This document shows positions 55,701 through 64,000 of a DNA stretch of 64,000 nt, one piece after another; within the stretch, counting starts at the first letter, position 1; the number at the start of each line of letters is the position of its first letter. Origin of the DNA: Oscheius tipulae (Eukaryota > Nematoda > Chromadorea > Rhabditida > Rhabditidae); the NCBI GenBank assembly GCA_037178975.1, contig JASJZH010000003.1:8308001-8372000 (forward strand), in the 5' to 3' direction. The position numbers and the translations under genes were made by a program. The notes beneath the pieces are model-generated. The model made no database searches. It saw only the letters and a list, made by a program, of their open reading frames with translations, and had not been told where the DNA came from.

Positions 55701-57631
55701 AAGTCTAAAAAAGGTAAAAACCCACAATGAGCTTCAGCTGTTCTTCAATCAGCTTCGTCTTTTCGGTCAGTTCTCTTTCCAACCGCTTTGTATTGTCGAG
55801 CTTCTTCCTTTGGTCTGAGCATTCTGTCTCCAGTTCCTCGTACTGTCGATGCTTGTCCTCGAGTCTCGAGTCCAGATCTCGATTCAGCTCTTGGAGTCTC
55901 TCCAGCTCGTTTTGGGTGGGTCTGGCCATTAATTCCTAGAAATTTTTTCGCATTTTCACAAAAAATACATCAAAATTCATACATTTTTGAGCTCGACCAC
56001 CACTTGAGAGAGCTCCTCATGCATCTTTTCGAGTCTCTTCTTCTCCGAGTCGTTTTGACGGCTTGACTCTTCAAATTCGGTTATTTTGGCCTTGGCCACG
56101 GTCAGTTCCCTAAAGATTAGAAATCTTGACGTAAAAAATGTTTATAAAAATACGTTTGGAGGATCTCGATTCGGTCAGCGGCACGGGTTTCAGAGACGGC
56201 GAGATCGGTTTTGGTTTGGGAGAGCTCCCTATTGGCTTGGGCCAGCTCCGAAGTCAGATCGTTGATTTTGAGGCGGTTATCCTAAAAAATTTGAGGATAT
56301 TAGAAGGACTGATAGGTAAATAGACAAAACTCAACATTTTCTAACTTTTTTTTCTACCACAGCTAACTCGACTGTAAAGGCTTCTATAACATTTCAAGCA
56401 ACAAGTTAGTGATGGAAATCGCATCTGGGTCAGGCAAAACTCGTACCGACTGGCTCGAGGTGTTTCGAGTGCATGCCTGATCTGGGTCGCTCAAAATCAG
56501 AGTCCGACTCGCTAACCACCAAGCTATTCGGAAGTTTCAAAAGAGGGAGAGAAATAGACTCTGACCTGTTCCATATCGTCCAGCCTCCTCTCCAACTTTG
56601 CCTTTTCTTCAGCCAGACCGGCCAGCTCGGCCCGGGCCTTCTCCAGACAACCCATCACTTCCGTTTGTTCCCTCTCCAGATCTGCATTGCTCTCCTGGAG
56701 TTTCAGCTTTTCCTCGGCGAATTGGCTCTGCATTTCCGCGATTTTCTGGAACTTATCGATGGAAATAATACACGAAAATGGTACCTGTTGGTGCAGCTCC
56801 GTCAGCTGCTTGAGTCGGCCGATTTCTTCGGTCTTTGTGAGAATTTCTGCCTCCTTCTCGGCCAGGCCCTTCTTGGCCTCTTCCAAAGCCACATCGCGGC
56901 CTTCGAGATTGAACTGGAGGTCCTGGATATGACGATACGACTCGTGTAGACTATCCTCCAGCTTCTTGGTGTCTTTCTCATGCTTCTTCTTATCGATCGC
57001 TGCCCTCTCGGTCTTGATCACCTCGCGGATGTCTTCTATTAAGATATGTTTTATTAGGAAACAAGACGTTTCGCTGCGCACCAACTCTTCACTGTGCTCG
57101 TCGATACGTAGATCGAGAAGTCTCAAATCATACTGCTCTATCGCCGGCTCCAGTTAGAGAGTTGGTGCGCTCCTTTTCTATTACGGCTCTTTCTGTGATA
57201 AAAATGCAGTCACTACATGTCATTTCAAAAAGAGACAACGTGGATTGTAAGGGCAGAATAAACTGACATAGACACCTGATATTGCTGTCATTCTAGTCTG
57301 TAACTATTATTTTTCATGAATTTTCCATTCTACTGCCAATTGAAACATTTCTCTATTCAAATTACGAAAAAAAATAGTGAAAACCTACGATCTGTATGTG
57401 TATGAGAGGCTCTGGATCTCGGGCTGTTCTGTCCGAATGGCGAAGGGGCTCGATTTAAAGCCGATTGGTCGAGATTTTCTCTGAATTTCGACTAAAAATA
57501 CAAGAAAAAGGACGAAAAACTTACGGGAAGTGTTCACGTAGCGGTACTCGTCGATGCGAGCTCACCGGAGTTGAGGTTTCTGGAAAGTCGTCTCGCGGCG
57601 TCGGATGGCCACTGTCTGGGTCATCCCCCAT
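49764..57631 (-). CDS. long coiled-coil protein with internal repeat and C-terminal KEN motif
   Basis: At least fifteen small exons on the minus strand encode a long, almost uninterrupted coiled coil. The start ATG at 57631 sits directly after TTTTCAG, a likely trans-splice site. The N-terminal part is Ser/Pro-rich (TPVSS, APSPFGQNSPRSRAS). Two stretches resemble each other: AKAKITEFEES..ARPTQNELERLQELN (exons near 55.7-56.1 kb) and AQAKDIITNLEK..TRPSRAEFQRLHDEM (53.9-54.6 kb). The last exon ends GHNKENQPRPT, with a KEN-box-like sequence, so it may be a cell-cycle-regulated spindle or centrosome protein. A CENP-F/HCP-like protein is one possibility, but no family-specific domain was recognised. 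A tRNA-Lys gene and palindromic repeats lie in its introns. Confidence 0.7.
50083..50260 (-). repeat. tRNA-derived SINE-like element, family B, second copy
   Basis: The head has a B box (CGGACTCGAACCCGAGTC on the plus strand) followed by CTTAACAATACACCAACTTT and a body with AATATGATATATTCTTACTC. It matches 9244-9445 in order and spacing. It lies in the intron before the last exons of the coiled-coil gene. Confidence 0.55.
51144..51215 (-). tRNA. tRNA-Lys, anticodon CTT
   Basis: The minus strand gives a complete 72-nt cloverleaf. The acceptor arm is GCCCGGT/ATCGGGC and the A box is TAGCTCAGTCGG. The anticodon stem is CCAGA/TCTGG with loop CTCTTAA, and the B box is GGTTCGAGCC. The anticodon CTT decodes lysine. 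It lies in an intron of the coiled-coil gene, on the same strand. Confidence 0.96.
53090..53118. repeat. single arm of the TTTAATCRATTC palindrome family
   Basis: CGTCGCTGAGTCGATTAAGA is the reverse complement of TCTTAATCGACTCAGCGACG and matches the core at 11325 with a few changes. No partner arm was found nearby. Confidence 0.4.
55591..55692. repeat. compact palindromic repeat (TTTAATCRATTC family)
   Basis: The left arm GTGTTTAATCAATTCCGCGT (55591) and the right arm CACGAAATTGATTAAACACT (55674-55693) are inverted copies about 55 nt apart. The unit is about 100 nt and lies in an intron of the coiled-coil gene. The same core recurs at 11325-11525, 43639 and 53090. Confidence 0.65.
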
Positions 57632-58449
57632 CTGAAAATCGAAAAAATTCTCTTGGAAAAAAGGCAAAAATGGACGAAAAGTGAGAGAAACAACAAATTC
57701 GAGCGCATATTCAAATTGGCGGGAGAGCGGACGTGTTACGCAACAAACAACAGCTTGCACCTGCTACGGGGTCGATTTCCTAGCTGGAGAGTTTCGCAAA
57801 ATGGATATTCTTCCCTTTAAAACTTCTAAACACAGAGCCAGGAGCATTGTACCTGGAAACCCTGCCAAAAAAAGGTCTTTGGAGTCAAATTACGATAATT
57901 TCTGCATCTACGCATGAGGAAAGTAGTCTAGAGCCTTGAGAAGAGCCAATTATATTGACAGAATTAGTAAAACCCTAGACAAATGAGTGAGACGTATCAA
58001 GCCGATTATAAGCCTTGCAGGAGCCTATTTGTATGGCTCTTCTTGTATTTCTATCGTTATTTCTTTATGCCAATGATAGTTAACACGGTATGGGAGTTTT
58101 TTTTATCGAGGAAGTACAGGTAAACATTGGGTAAAATTGGAGGAAAATGAGCTGTAATCGGCGGCGAAAAGAATTTCAGAATTTCAAATGGACAAAGTTT
58201 CCCGCGAAAAAATATTTGCGAGGTAAATTACATTTGTGGAAGAAAATTGCTGTTTTACGTTTTCTCTCAGTTTCTTTCCGTTTTCCAATTCAGGTTTAGC
58301 GGAGAAAAGCTGATTCTGAGATGAGACAAAAGTATTCAATAATCTTTATTTCCAAAAAAAAAAAAAAGAAAATACAATGAGACGTCTTGGACTGCATTAA
58401 GGTATGTAAGTAGACATTCTGTAATTACAATAAAAGAAGACCCGTGTGT
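57632..58449. other. intergenic stretch, coiled-coil gene promoter side
   Basis: About 0.8 kb, AT-rich, without a recognised gene. AATAAA on the minus strand (58345-58350) is the likely poly(A) signal of the gene ending at 58450, and is followed by a 16-A run. The rest probably contains the promoter of the coiled-coil gene. Confidence 0.45.
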
Positions 58450-59517
58450 TCAAGATGGCTGTGAGATGGAAAGTGAAAAAGAGGTGATTTCAGTGATCTG
58501 GTAGCTGCGACAGATCGTATTGGGACACTCTCGGATATCCATCAGAGAGAGCTTCATAGGGTGCTGGTCACAGACGCGAACCACTCGGCCAAGACACTCG
58601 TAGCCGCATCTGAACTTTTGGTAACGCTCTGTCTCTCTGCCTTTCTGGTCCTCAGTCTCTGTCTCTCTGACTCTCTGTTTCTCCGTCCCTCTGCTTTTCT
58701 ATCTCTGTCACCCTATTTGTCTCTCTATCTCTTTGACTTTATGTCTCTCTCTTTCTTTTTCTCTGTATCTCACCTACCGCTGACAGATGACATGTGTCTC
58801 AGGTCTGGCACAGATGCAGTCCTTCTGAATTTCTGTCTTGGGACTGAAACGGTTCGTGAGAGACAGAGACTGTGCTCCGTTCTTTGGAGATACAACTCGT
58901 GGCTCGGACTAAAGCTGACTGTGTCTCTGACAGTGACAGTGGCCTACCACAGTGAGTTCAGCAACCTTTTGAATGAGAGGCACTGGTGCCTTGGGAGGAT
59001 TGTTCCTCGGCCGACTATTCTTCTTCTCCTTGAGAGAATCCGGCTTTGGAACGATTTCAGCCATCAGAGGACGAGGAGGCGTCTTCTGATGCGGTTGTTT
59101 TTTGGTCGGCTTGACATTTTCTTTCTTCTCGTTCGGAGACTGAGAACGGTCACTCGGGGGCGACTTCTTTGGACTCCTCTTCGGAGCTTCGTTTTCAGTC
59201 TTCGGCTGCACCTTAACCAGAGAATTAGACAGAGAGACCAAGAGATCGAGAGAGACAGAAAGACACAGAGACAGATGCAGAGACAGTGATACAGGGACAG
59301 AGAGATCGGGAATGAGAGACAGAGAGACAGACATAATGCCCACCTTTCCCACTTCTTTAGTTCCCACAGTAGGTCCTCGTCCACCCTCCAATAGTCTTCG
59401 CGGCACGTAATAAGCTTGCGTAGGGCGTTGCTGACTGAAATCCCACGATTTTAATTGAAAAACCGTCTGCGTGACTTACGAGAGAGGACGAGGAGCGGGT
59501 GCAGCAACCGTGTCCAT
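58450..59517 (-). CDS. Lys/Pro-rich protein with a Cys-rich, zinc-ribbon-like tail
   Basis: Minus-strand exons: start ATG at 59517 (MDTVAAPAPRPLS), then a segment QQRPTQAYYVPRRLLEGGRG, then a Lys/Pro/Ser-rich segment at about 58970-59215 (APKRSPKKSPPSDRSQSP, KKQPHQKTPPRP). Two Cys-rich exons follow at 58778-58824 and 58450-58609. The tail has ordered Cys/His pairs: CIC, CQRCGYEC, CDQHP, ECPNTIC. The spacing suggests two zinc-binding knuckles, but I do not recognise the family. One acceptor is TTAAG. The basic linker suggests a nuclear or microtubule-associated role, which is inference. AATAAA at 58345-58350. Confidence 0.6.
58620..58780. repeat. CTCTGTCTCT repeat tract in an intron
   Basis: This is imperfect CTGTCTCT/CTCTGT repetition between the two last exons of the Cys-rich-tail gene. 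The long plus-strand open frame across it is low-complexity and is not a gene. Confidence 0.65.
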
Positions 59518-59543
59518 TACCTAGAAAAAAAAAGATTAATGGG

Positions 59544-59548
<5 letters not shown>

Positions 59549-59592
<44 letters not shown>
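59549..59592. repeat. (GA)n microsatellite
   Basis: About 21 uninterrupted GA dinucleotides lie just upstream of the gene starting at 59517 and end in GTGTGTC. Confidence 0.95.
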
Positions 59593-59593
<1 letters not shown>

Positions 59594-61725
59594 TGTCAAG
59601 TTTAAGAGATGAGCAATACGGTTTGCTGGTCTGATCAAGAGAATGGGAGCTGACTTCTAATAGCGACAAGAACAGTCACTATCGAAAGCATCGTATAGTG
59701 ACTGGTAATTGCAAAGAATTTCGGCTGATTGACGGTGTGTGGGTGGCCGTCACTTTGAATTCGTCAGCCTCCTGACCAAAAAGATTCCAATCTACTAGGA
59801 TAACAAAAGAACATGACGGAAAAGAGAGAAATACCCGTCTCTAATCCTCACACATTGTTGACAAATGGAAAGCGAGAAGGCCCCCACTTGAGCTGGGCAC
59901 ATAAGCACACCGTGAGAGCCTGGGAATAGTTTTTCTGTAGCCAAAGACAGGATCTTCTTTGCTTTGAATAGAGAAAGAGAGAAACGTAATTTTGATGGAA
60001 AAGCCGAGAAAAATCGTGTGAGACAGTACTAGACCGGAGCGTCGCTCCAAGAATGCCAGACTGTTGAGTCAGAGAGACAGAGACAGAGGGTGTTACACCA
60101 AAACAGACCAAAATTTTTGAAAACACTGTTCTGGTCAGCTGATAAAGGGACTCTAATTGACTCTGCAGACTGTTTACAAGAGGAAAAGATGACGAGTTGG
60201 GCAGGAAATTGAAAAGAGGGGAGAGGACTGCTATCAAAGACGGCCATCGAGGACTGTGAGAACGCGATAATGACCGAAAAGGAACGATCTGTTTGCTACG
60301 GAAATGAACCCGTTTCGCGCCTTTTTACTGGTGTACCGAAATAAGTTCCAAAGAGGCAGAGAGACATAGAGACAGGGAGACACAGGAATACAGAGACAGA
60401 GATAAAGTTTTATATTCATGACTTCATCCCAAAGACTGATCGCCTATTTTCGACAGAATAGGCCGTCAGGCTTACTCGATGAGGTTCCTTATTTTTGTCC
60501 TCACCCTCCTAAAGGTATGCATAGGATTTCCGGTACACAGTTCCAAAGAGTAGAGGTAGTCAAAGAGAGACAGAGAGACAGACAGAAAGACTAAGTCTAC
60601 CAAGAAACTGGCAGCAAGATTCAGAGAGTGTGCTCTGGCTGTGTTGTGATTGATAAAGAGGCCCTCTCTTTTCCAAATGGACGACAGCTGACACAATCTA
60701 GGGAGGGGGTATCTCTCTCTCTGAACAAGAGAAAACAACAAATTGGGTAATGATCAGCTGTCGAAAGAACTACAGCTGGTTCGGGTGGGATCAACCCGCG
60801 ATCGATAGCCATATCAGCCAAAATTGTGTGGTGGTTTCTCTCTCGCTGCTGGGAGAACAGATAGAGCGTATCGGGGGCAGAAGGTCTTTTGGAGAGATTA
60901 GAACAGAATACATCTGGGGCTGGATTTATAAACACAGTGGGTCAGAGCTAATGTTTAGGGCTTCGCAGCCTATTTTCAACGAAACTGATCCTTGCAAAGC
61001 AGCTGTACCGTCTGTAATCATGTGCGGCTGGTCAGAAACTCTCCAGAAATACGTTTCCATTGGTAGTTTCCAATAGTTAGTGAGACAAAAGAAAGGTTTT
61101 GCTGACTACCGGGCTCGAACCCTGGTTGTTAGAAAACAGTGCGCGCCTTAAACCACTAATTCATCAAAGCTAAGCCGCTCCGCAAGCTCTAGAGCTGTAG
61201 ACAAGAATCTCTTCACTTTTCGATGGTTTCTTGAAGGATTCTACTAACTTTTAGCAACACTCCCAATGGAAAGAGTGAACGGGAGAGTGAGAAAGACTAT
61301 CATGGCGTTCACAAACCGGACTACAGCAGATATGGGAGCGGGTATGGGTGAAAATCTCTCTTCCCCGATTTGAAGCAATTGGCGAGAAGAGTAACAAAAA
61401 GAAGTCATGGCTCATAAAGTGTGATCTCGTTAGGGACCTACGACGCGTTTACGACCTACTCGACTTTCTCGCTCGCTCTACAGGTGGCCCGCGGGGCAAG
61501 GTCAGGCGGGAAATGAGAATGTTCCGGAGACGTCTGTAAGAACCAAGGCAAACAGAGAACTCATCGTAGAGAAAGAGGCCCTATTCATTGACTTCTATTG
61601 TTCGAGAGACAGTGTGACACCCGGTGGGTGGCGAACTAGTGGAGTATGGAACGCGGAAAGAAATGAGGGCTATCTGTCTCTGTCTCTGATTACTAAGGAG
61701 GCTACAAACCTGTTCCAAACTGCAC
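59593..61725. other. gene-poor region
   Basis: About 2.1 kb. No coding block with family resemblance was seen. It contains GACAGAGA tracts (60060-60090, 60345-60400, 60560-60590), a degenerate tRNA-like element at 61092-61165, and open frames without a domain on both strands (60621-60935 minus, 60750-61076 plus, 61348-61539 plus). Confidence 0.4.
61092..61165 (-). repeat. degenerate tRNA-like element, intergenic
   Basis: The minus strand reads GAATTAGTGGTTTAAGGCGC (A-box-like), then CCAGGGTTCGAGCCCGGTAG (B box). It retains both internal promoter boxes but the acceptor arm is weak. It is the best-preserved of the non-canonical copies. Confidence 0.55.
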
Positions 61726-61731
61726 TTTATT
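61726..61731 (-). terminator. AATAAA poly(A) signal
   Basis: TTTATT on the plus strand, 63 nt downstream of the stop of the small Cys-rich gene. Confidence 0.6.
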
Positions 61732-61793
61732 CCATGATCATACCGCCCTTTGTGAAAAATTGTGGCTGAAAGAAGTGCTCTCTCGTCGTCCGT

Positions 61794-62015
61794 CTAGTAG
61801 TAGCCGCCGAAGGAGTCGTAGCAGCAGCAGCTGTAGCAGCACCAGCAGCATGGCTCGGGATGGTAGACGGGCATCACAGGAGCCTGAGACATCATGGGTG
61901 GAACAACGATAGAGCCGGCCATCATCGGGTCGCACAACGACGCAGGGGCCATCATTGGTCCCGGTCCCGGTCCCATCACCGCATCGCATATGATCGGGGT
62001 AGCTATTGGGTACAT
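61794..62015 (-). CDS. small Met/Pro/Gly-rich protein with a Cys-rich C-terminus
   Basis: A single open frame of 73 residues starts at an ATG at 62015. The first part contains MGPGPGPMMAP and repeated MM pairs; the end is CCWCCYSCCCYDSFGGYY, seven Cys within ten residues. An AATAAA signal on the minus strand (61726-61731) lies 63 nt after the stop, which supports a real transcript. The Cys cluster resembles palmitoylated or metal-binding Cys-rich tails, but no family was recognised. There is no signal peptide. The overlapping longer frame in another phase (61738-62058) has a weaker composition signal. Confidence 0.5.
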   Translation of the reverse strand: MYPIATPIICDAVMGPGPGPMMAPASLCDPMMAGSIVVPPMMSQAPVMPVYHPEPCCWCCYSCCCYDSFGGYY

Positions 62016-62696
62016 CCTTCTTGGCTGGAACGCGGTAGGTGGACGGGATCTGACGCACTGGCCCTTTGAAATTTTTGTTGGAAAGTTTATTCTTGCAGGA
62101 AACTATTCAATTGCCCACGACAATTAGAAAACTTTCAAAGTCTTTTTGAAGGGTTTGCTTCACCGATCTCGATCACCTCTGAAATTTTGTCCATCGATTC
62201 ATCTGCCAGGATTTGCCAACGCACTGTCAAAACCCCCAGTTATTCCCTAGACTTTCTCATTCTCTTTTGCCTCTATTTTCTCTGTAAATTGGTACTTTTC
62301 AGGATGCTTACATCACCCTCTATGGCCATAATGCTAGAGTAGAAACACATCCGGAATCGGAATGCTAGCACTTCCTCCTCGGTACAGAAGCAAACGGCTT
62401 AGAGAACAGAATGTGTTTGGTCTTGCTAGACGAAGGACCGATAGTAGTCGCTATAAATATAACGTTTGATTCTACGAACCATCTAAATGGTTGGTTTCTG
62501 CCCCCAAATATCTTTCAATATTCATTTTTTAACTGACTAACTAGCTGTTTCCAGGCCTGTTCGTATGCCAAATTGTCTATATTGGAAAAAGAATAAAGGA
62601 CAAGATGGAAAACCGTACTGGATTTACGAAGATATTTTTAACGACTTCACAGTAGAAAAACGCTTAGAAAGTTAAGTAAGAAAACTGTGTCCAGAC
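62016..62696. other. intergenic stretch before the transposon
   Basis: AT-rich sequence without a recognised gene. It presumably holds the promoter or 5' exon of the small Cys-rich gene. Confidence 0.4.
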
Positions 62697-62703
62697 CAGG
62701 GTT

Positions 62704-62890
62704 GGGCGAACAGTTCGTGTTCGTGTTCGAAGTGAGGCGAACACGAACCGAACAGTTCGGGTTCGGAACCCGAACAGCCGATAGTCCGAACGTTCGTGTT
62801 CGGTTCGCATGCCGAACATAAAAATTGAAAATGTTCGGTGTTCGGGACCGAACAGACTGTAGAAACCCGAACAAAATCCGAACATTTGGG
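62704..62890. repeat. subterminal GTTCG/CGAAC array of the hAT element
   Basis: About 20 copies of the pentamer GTTCG or its complement CGAAC lie within about 185 nt, in both orientations (for example GTTCGTGTTCGTGTTCG and CCCGAACAAAATCCGAAC). Subterminal repeats of this kind are binding sites for the BED finger of hAT transposases. Confidence 0.85.
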
Positions 62891-63054
62891 TCCCGCAAGG
62901 ATATCCGCCGCCGTCGCGCCATTCAAATTTTTTTTTGTGATTTTCGAACTTTATCCTAATTTTTTTTCTTTCCTTTGTTGTTTTGCTCAATTTTGCCTTT
63001 TTTTTGCAATATTCCCAGTGCATGTGCGTTTCAGAAGCCTTCCGCTAAACAAGA

Positions 63055-64000
63055 ATGTCGAAATATGCTCCATTTTTCGCAGTTGCTGCTGATGACAAGT
63101 TCACTTGCCTGTTATGTGATGAAAACATCCTAAAAACTGGATATTCAACGACGGCTAGGAAGAGACATATGGAGGCAAAGCATCCGGATAAATTCAAGAA
63201 GGTAAGCACTTTTAATTTTGAAAATTTTCTGGTTTTTTTAGATGAACGAGGATAGCGAAAAAAATATAGCGAAAAAACGCAGGATGGATTTCACACTCCC
63301 TGGAACTCGTGTTCTTCCCGCTGTCACATCTATTCAAGTAAACCTTGTGACCCTCAGATGCGAAAAACAAACTTTAGCCGAAAATTAAAGAGGCCTTCAT
63401 GAAGTGGGACACAAAGTCCCCAATGTCGATGAACATTGACCGTATTATCTCGTTGTTGATCGCAAAAGAAGCTTTACCGCTGTCCATTGTGGACTCGATC
63501 AATTTCCGCCAGCTTATAACAGCCATAAACCCACGATACCAGTTAGTTTTTGTCTTGAGTCTAAGTGGAACCTTTTTTTTACAGAGTGCGCTCGCGGACC
63601 GTCTTTTCCGACAACATTCTTCCCTCTTTGCTCGCTGAAGCCAAGGCTATCATCAAGAAAGAGCTGAAGAATGTCGTTCTTTCCCTCACGCTCGATGGTT
63701 GGACGTCGAAAGACTGCTAAAAAAGTCTTATGGCTGTTACCGGTAAATCTTGTTGTTTCATCTAAAGTTTCGCTCAATTTACAGCACATTACATTCATAG
63801 TTCTACATTTGAGCCGCGCTGGATGGTTCTTGGTGCCGAACCTATGCTCACTACTCATACTGCTGATGATTACTTAGTTCTTCTGGAGAAATTGTTGGAA
63901 GAGTACGAAATCGACAAGAACAATGTCTCTTTCTTGGTGAGAGACGGAGATAGCACCATGAATAAGCTGGCCAAATTATTCAAAAGACCTTCATTCCACT
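63055..64000 (+). pseudogene. hAT transposase with BED zinc finger, interrupted by a stop, partial
   Basis: Exons 63055-63201, 63242-63337, 63378-about 63542, about 63586-63751 and 63785 onward. The first exon encodes a BED finger: FTCLLCDENI with a following H-x4-H in RKRHMEAKHPDKF. The hAT core follows (MNIDRIISLLIAKEALPLS, VVLSLTLDGWTSK, AVTAHYIHSSTFEPRWMVLG, FLVRDGDSTMNKLAKLF). Right after DGWTSKDC the frame has TAA at 63718-63720 where the family has an ordinary residue, so the copy is broken. The gene continues past the window. Confidence 0.82.

Larger units (their letters stand above)
62697..64000 (+). mobile_element. hAT-superfamily DNA transposon, right end beyond the window
   Basis: The left end is taken at CAGGGTTGGGCGAAC (62697), which has the form of a hAT terminal inverted repeat. 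Next come a dense array of GTTCG/CGAAC pentamers (62704-62890) and then a BED-finger/hAT transposase gene from 63055. The other terminal repeat and the target-site duplication cannot be seen. The eight bases before the end are GTCCAGAC, which should be repeated after the other end if the boundary is right. Confidence 0.8.

Noticed and set aside
57120-57200. Apparent frameshift in the coiled-coil gene
   Set aside because: A 52-nt intron with GTAATA donor, CTAAC branch-like site and GCAG acceptor explains the frame change without a mutation.
58561-59289. 242-codon plus-strand ORF
   Set aside because: Crosses a CTCTGTCT microsatellite and the antisense of the Cys-tail gene exons.

Overview
This window looks like nuclear DNA from a nematode. 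The evidence is many short introns (several of 37-45 nt) with T-rich TTTTCAG-type acceptors, a nuclear receptor whose DNA-binding domain carries the nematode-style Cys-x-x-Cys-Ala-Ala-Phe-Phe-Arg-Arg motif, tightly spaced same-strand genes with acceptor-like sites just before the start codon, and two cytosolic-type tRNAs with internal promoters. The species cannot be named from the sequence. Gene models below were built by joining exons by eye, using frame, splice sites and family conservation.

Layout. 1-2.8 kb (minus): 5' half of a diacylglycerol lipase with a tRNA-Ile(AAT) in an intron. 3.6-10.2 kb (plus): a PPM1G-type PP2C phosphatase, then a TACC-domain protein. 10.4-14.5 kb (minus): a C2H2 zinc-finger protein. 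14.5-18.2 kb: gene-poor, with a GC-rich TATA promoter and a foldback repeat. 18.2-19.9 kb (plus): nuclear receptor. 20.9-27.9 kb (plus): merlin, a short THOC5 and a glutaredoxin, closely spaced. 28.0-34.1 kb (minus): a polypeptide GalNAc-transferase and a phospholipase B-like lysosomal protein. 34.5-36.5 kb (plus): a sesquipedalian-like PH protein and ARPC3. 37.5-45.6 kb (plus): SF3B1. 45.9-57.6 kb (minus): mitochondrial DnaJ (Tid1/DNAJA3) and a long coiled-coil protein ending in a KEN motif, with an intronic tRNA-Lys(CTT). 58.4-62.0 kb (minus): a Lys/Pro-rich protein with a Cys-rich tail, and a small Met/Pro/Gly- and Cys-rich protein. 62.7 kb to the end (plus): a hAT-type DNA transposon with a broken transposase.

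Most genes are housekeeping: splicing, mRNA export, actin nucleation, glycosylation, mitochondrial folding and mitosis. Their close same-strand spacing suggests operon-like transcription with trans-splicing (PPM1G-TACC, merlin-THOC5-glutaredoxin, PH-ARPC3). The accessory signal is in the non-coding DNA: degenerate tRNA-like elements (two sharing a longer tail, so SINE-like), two kinds of short palindromic repeats, TGTCTC/TGACAG-rich introns, and recurrent AAG 3' splice sites. No prokaryotic, viral or CRISPR feature was seen.
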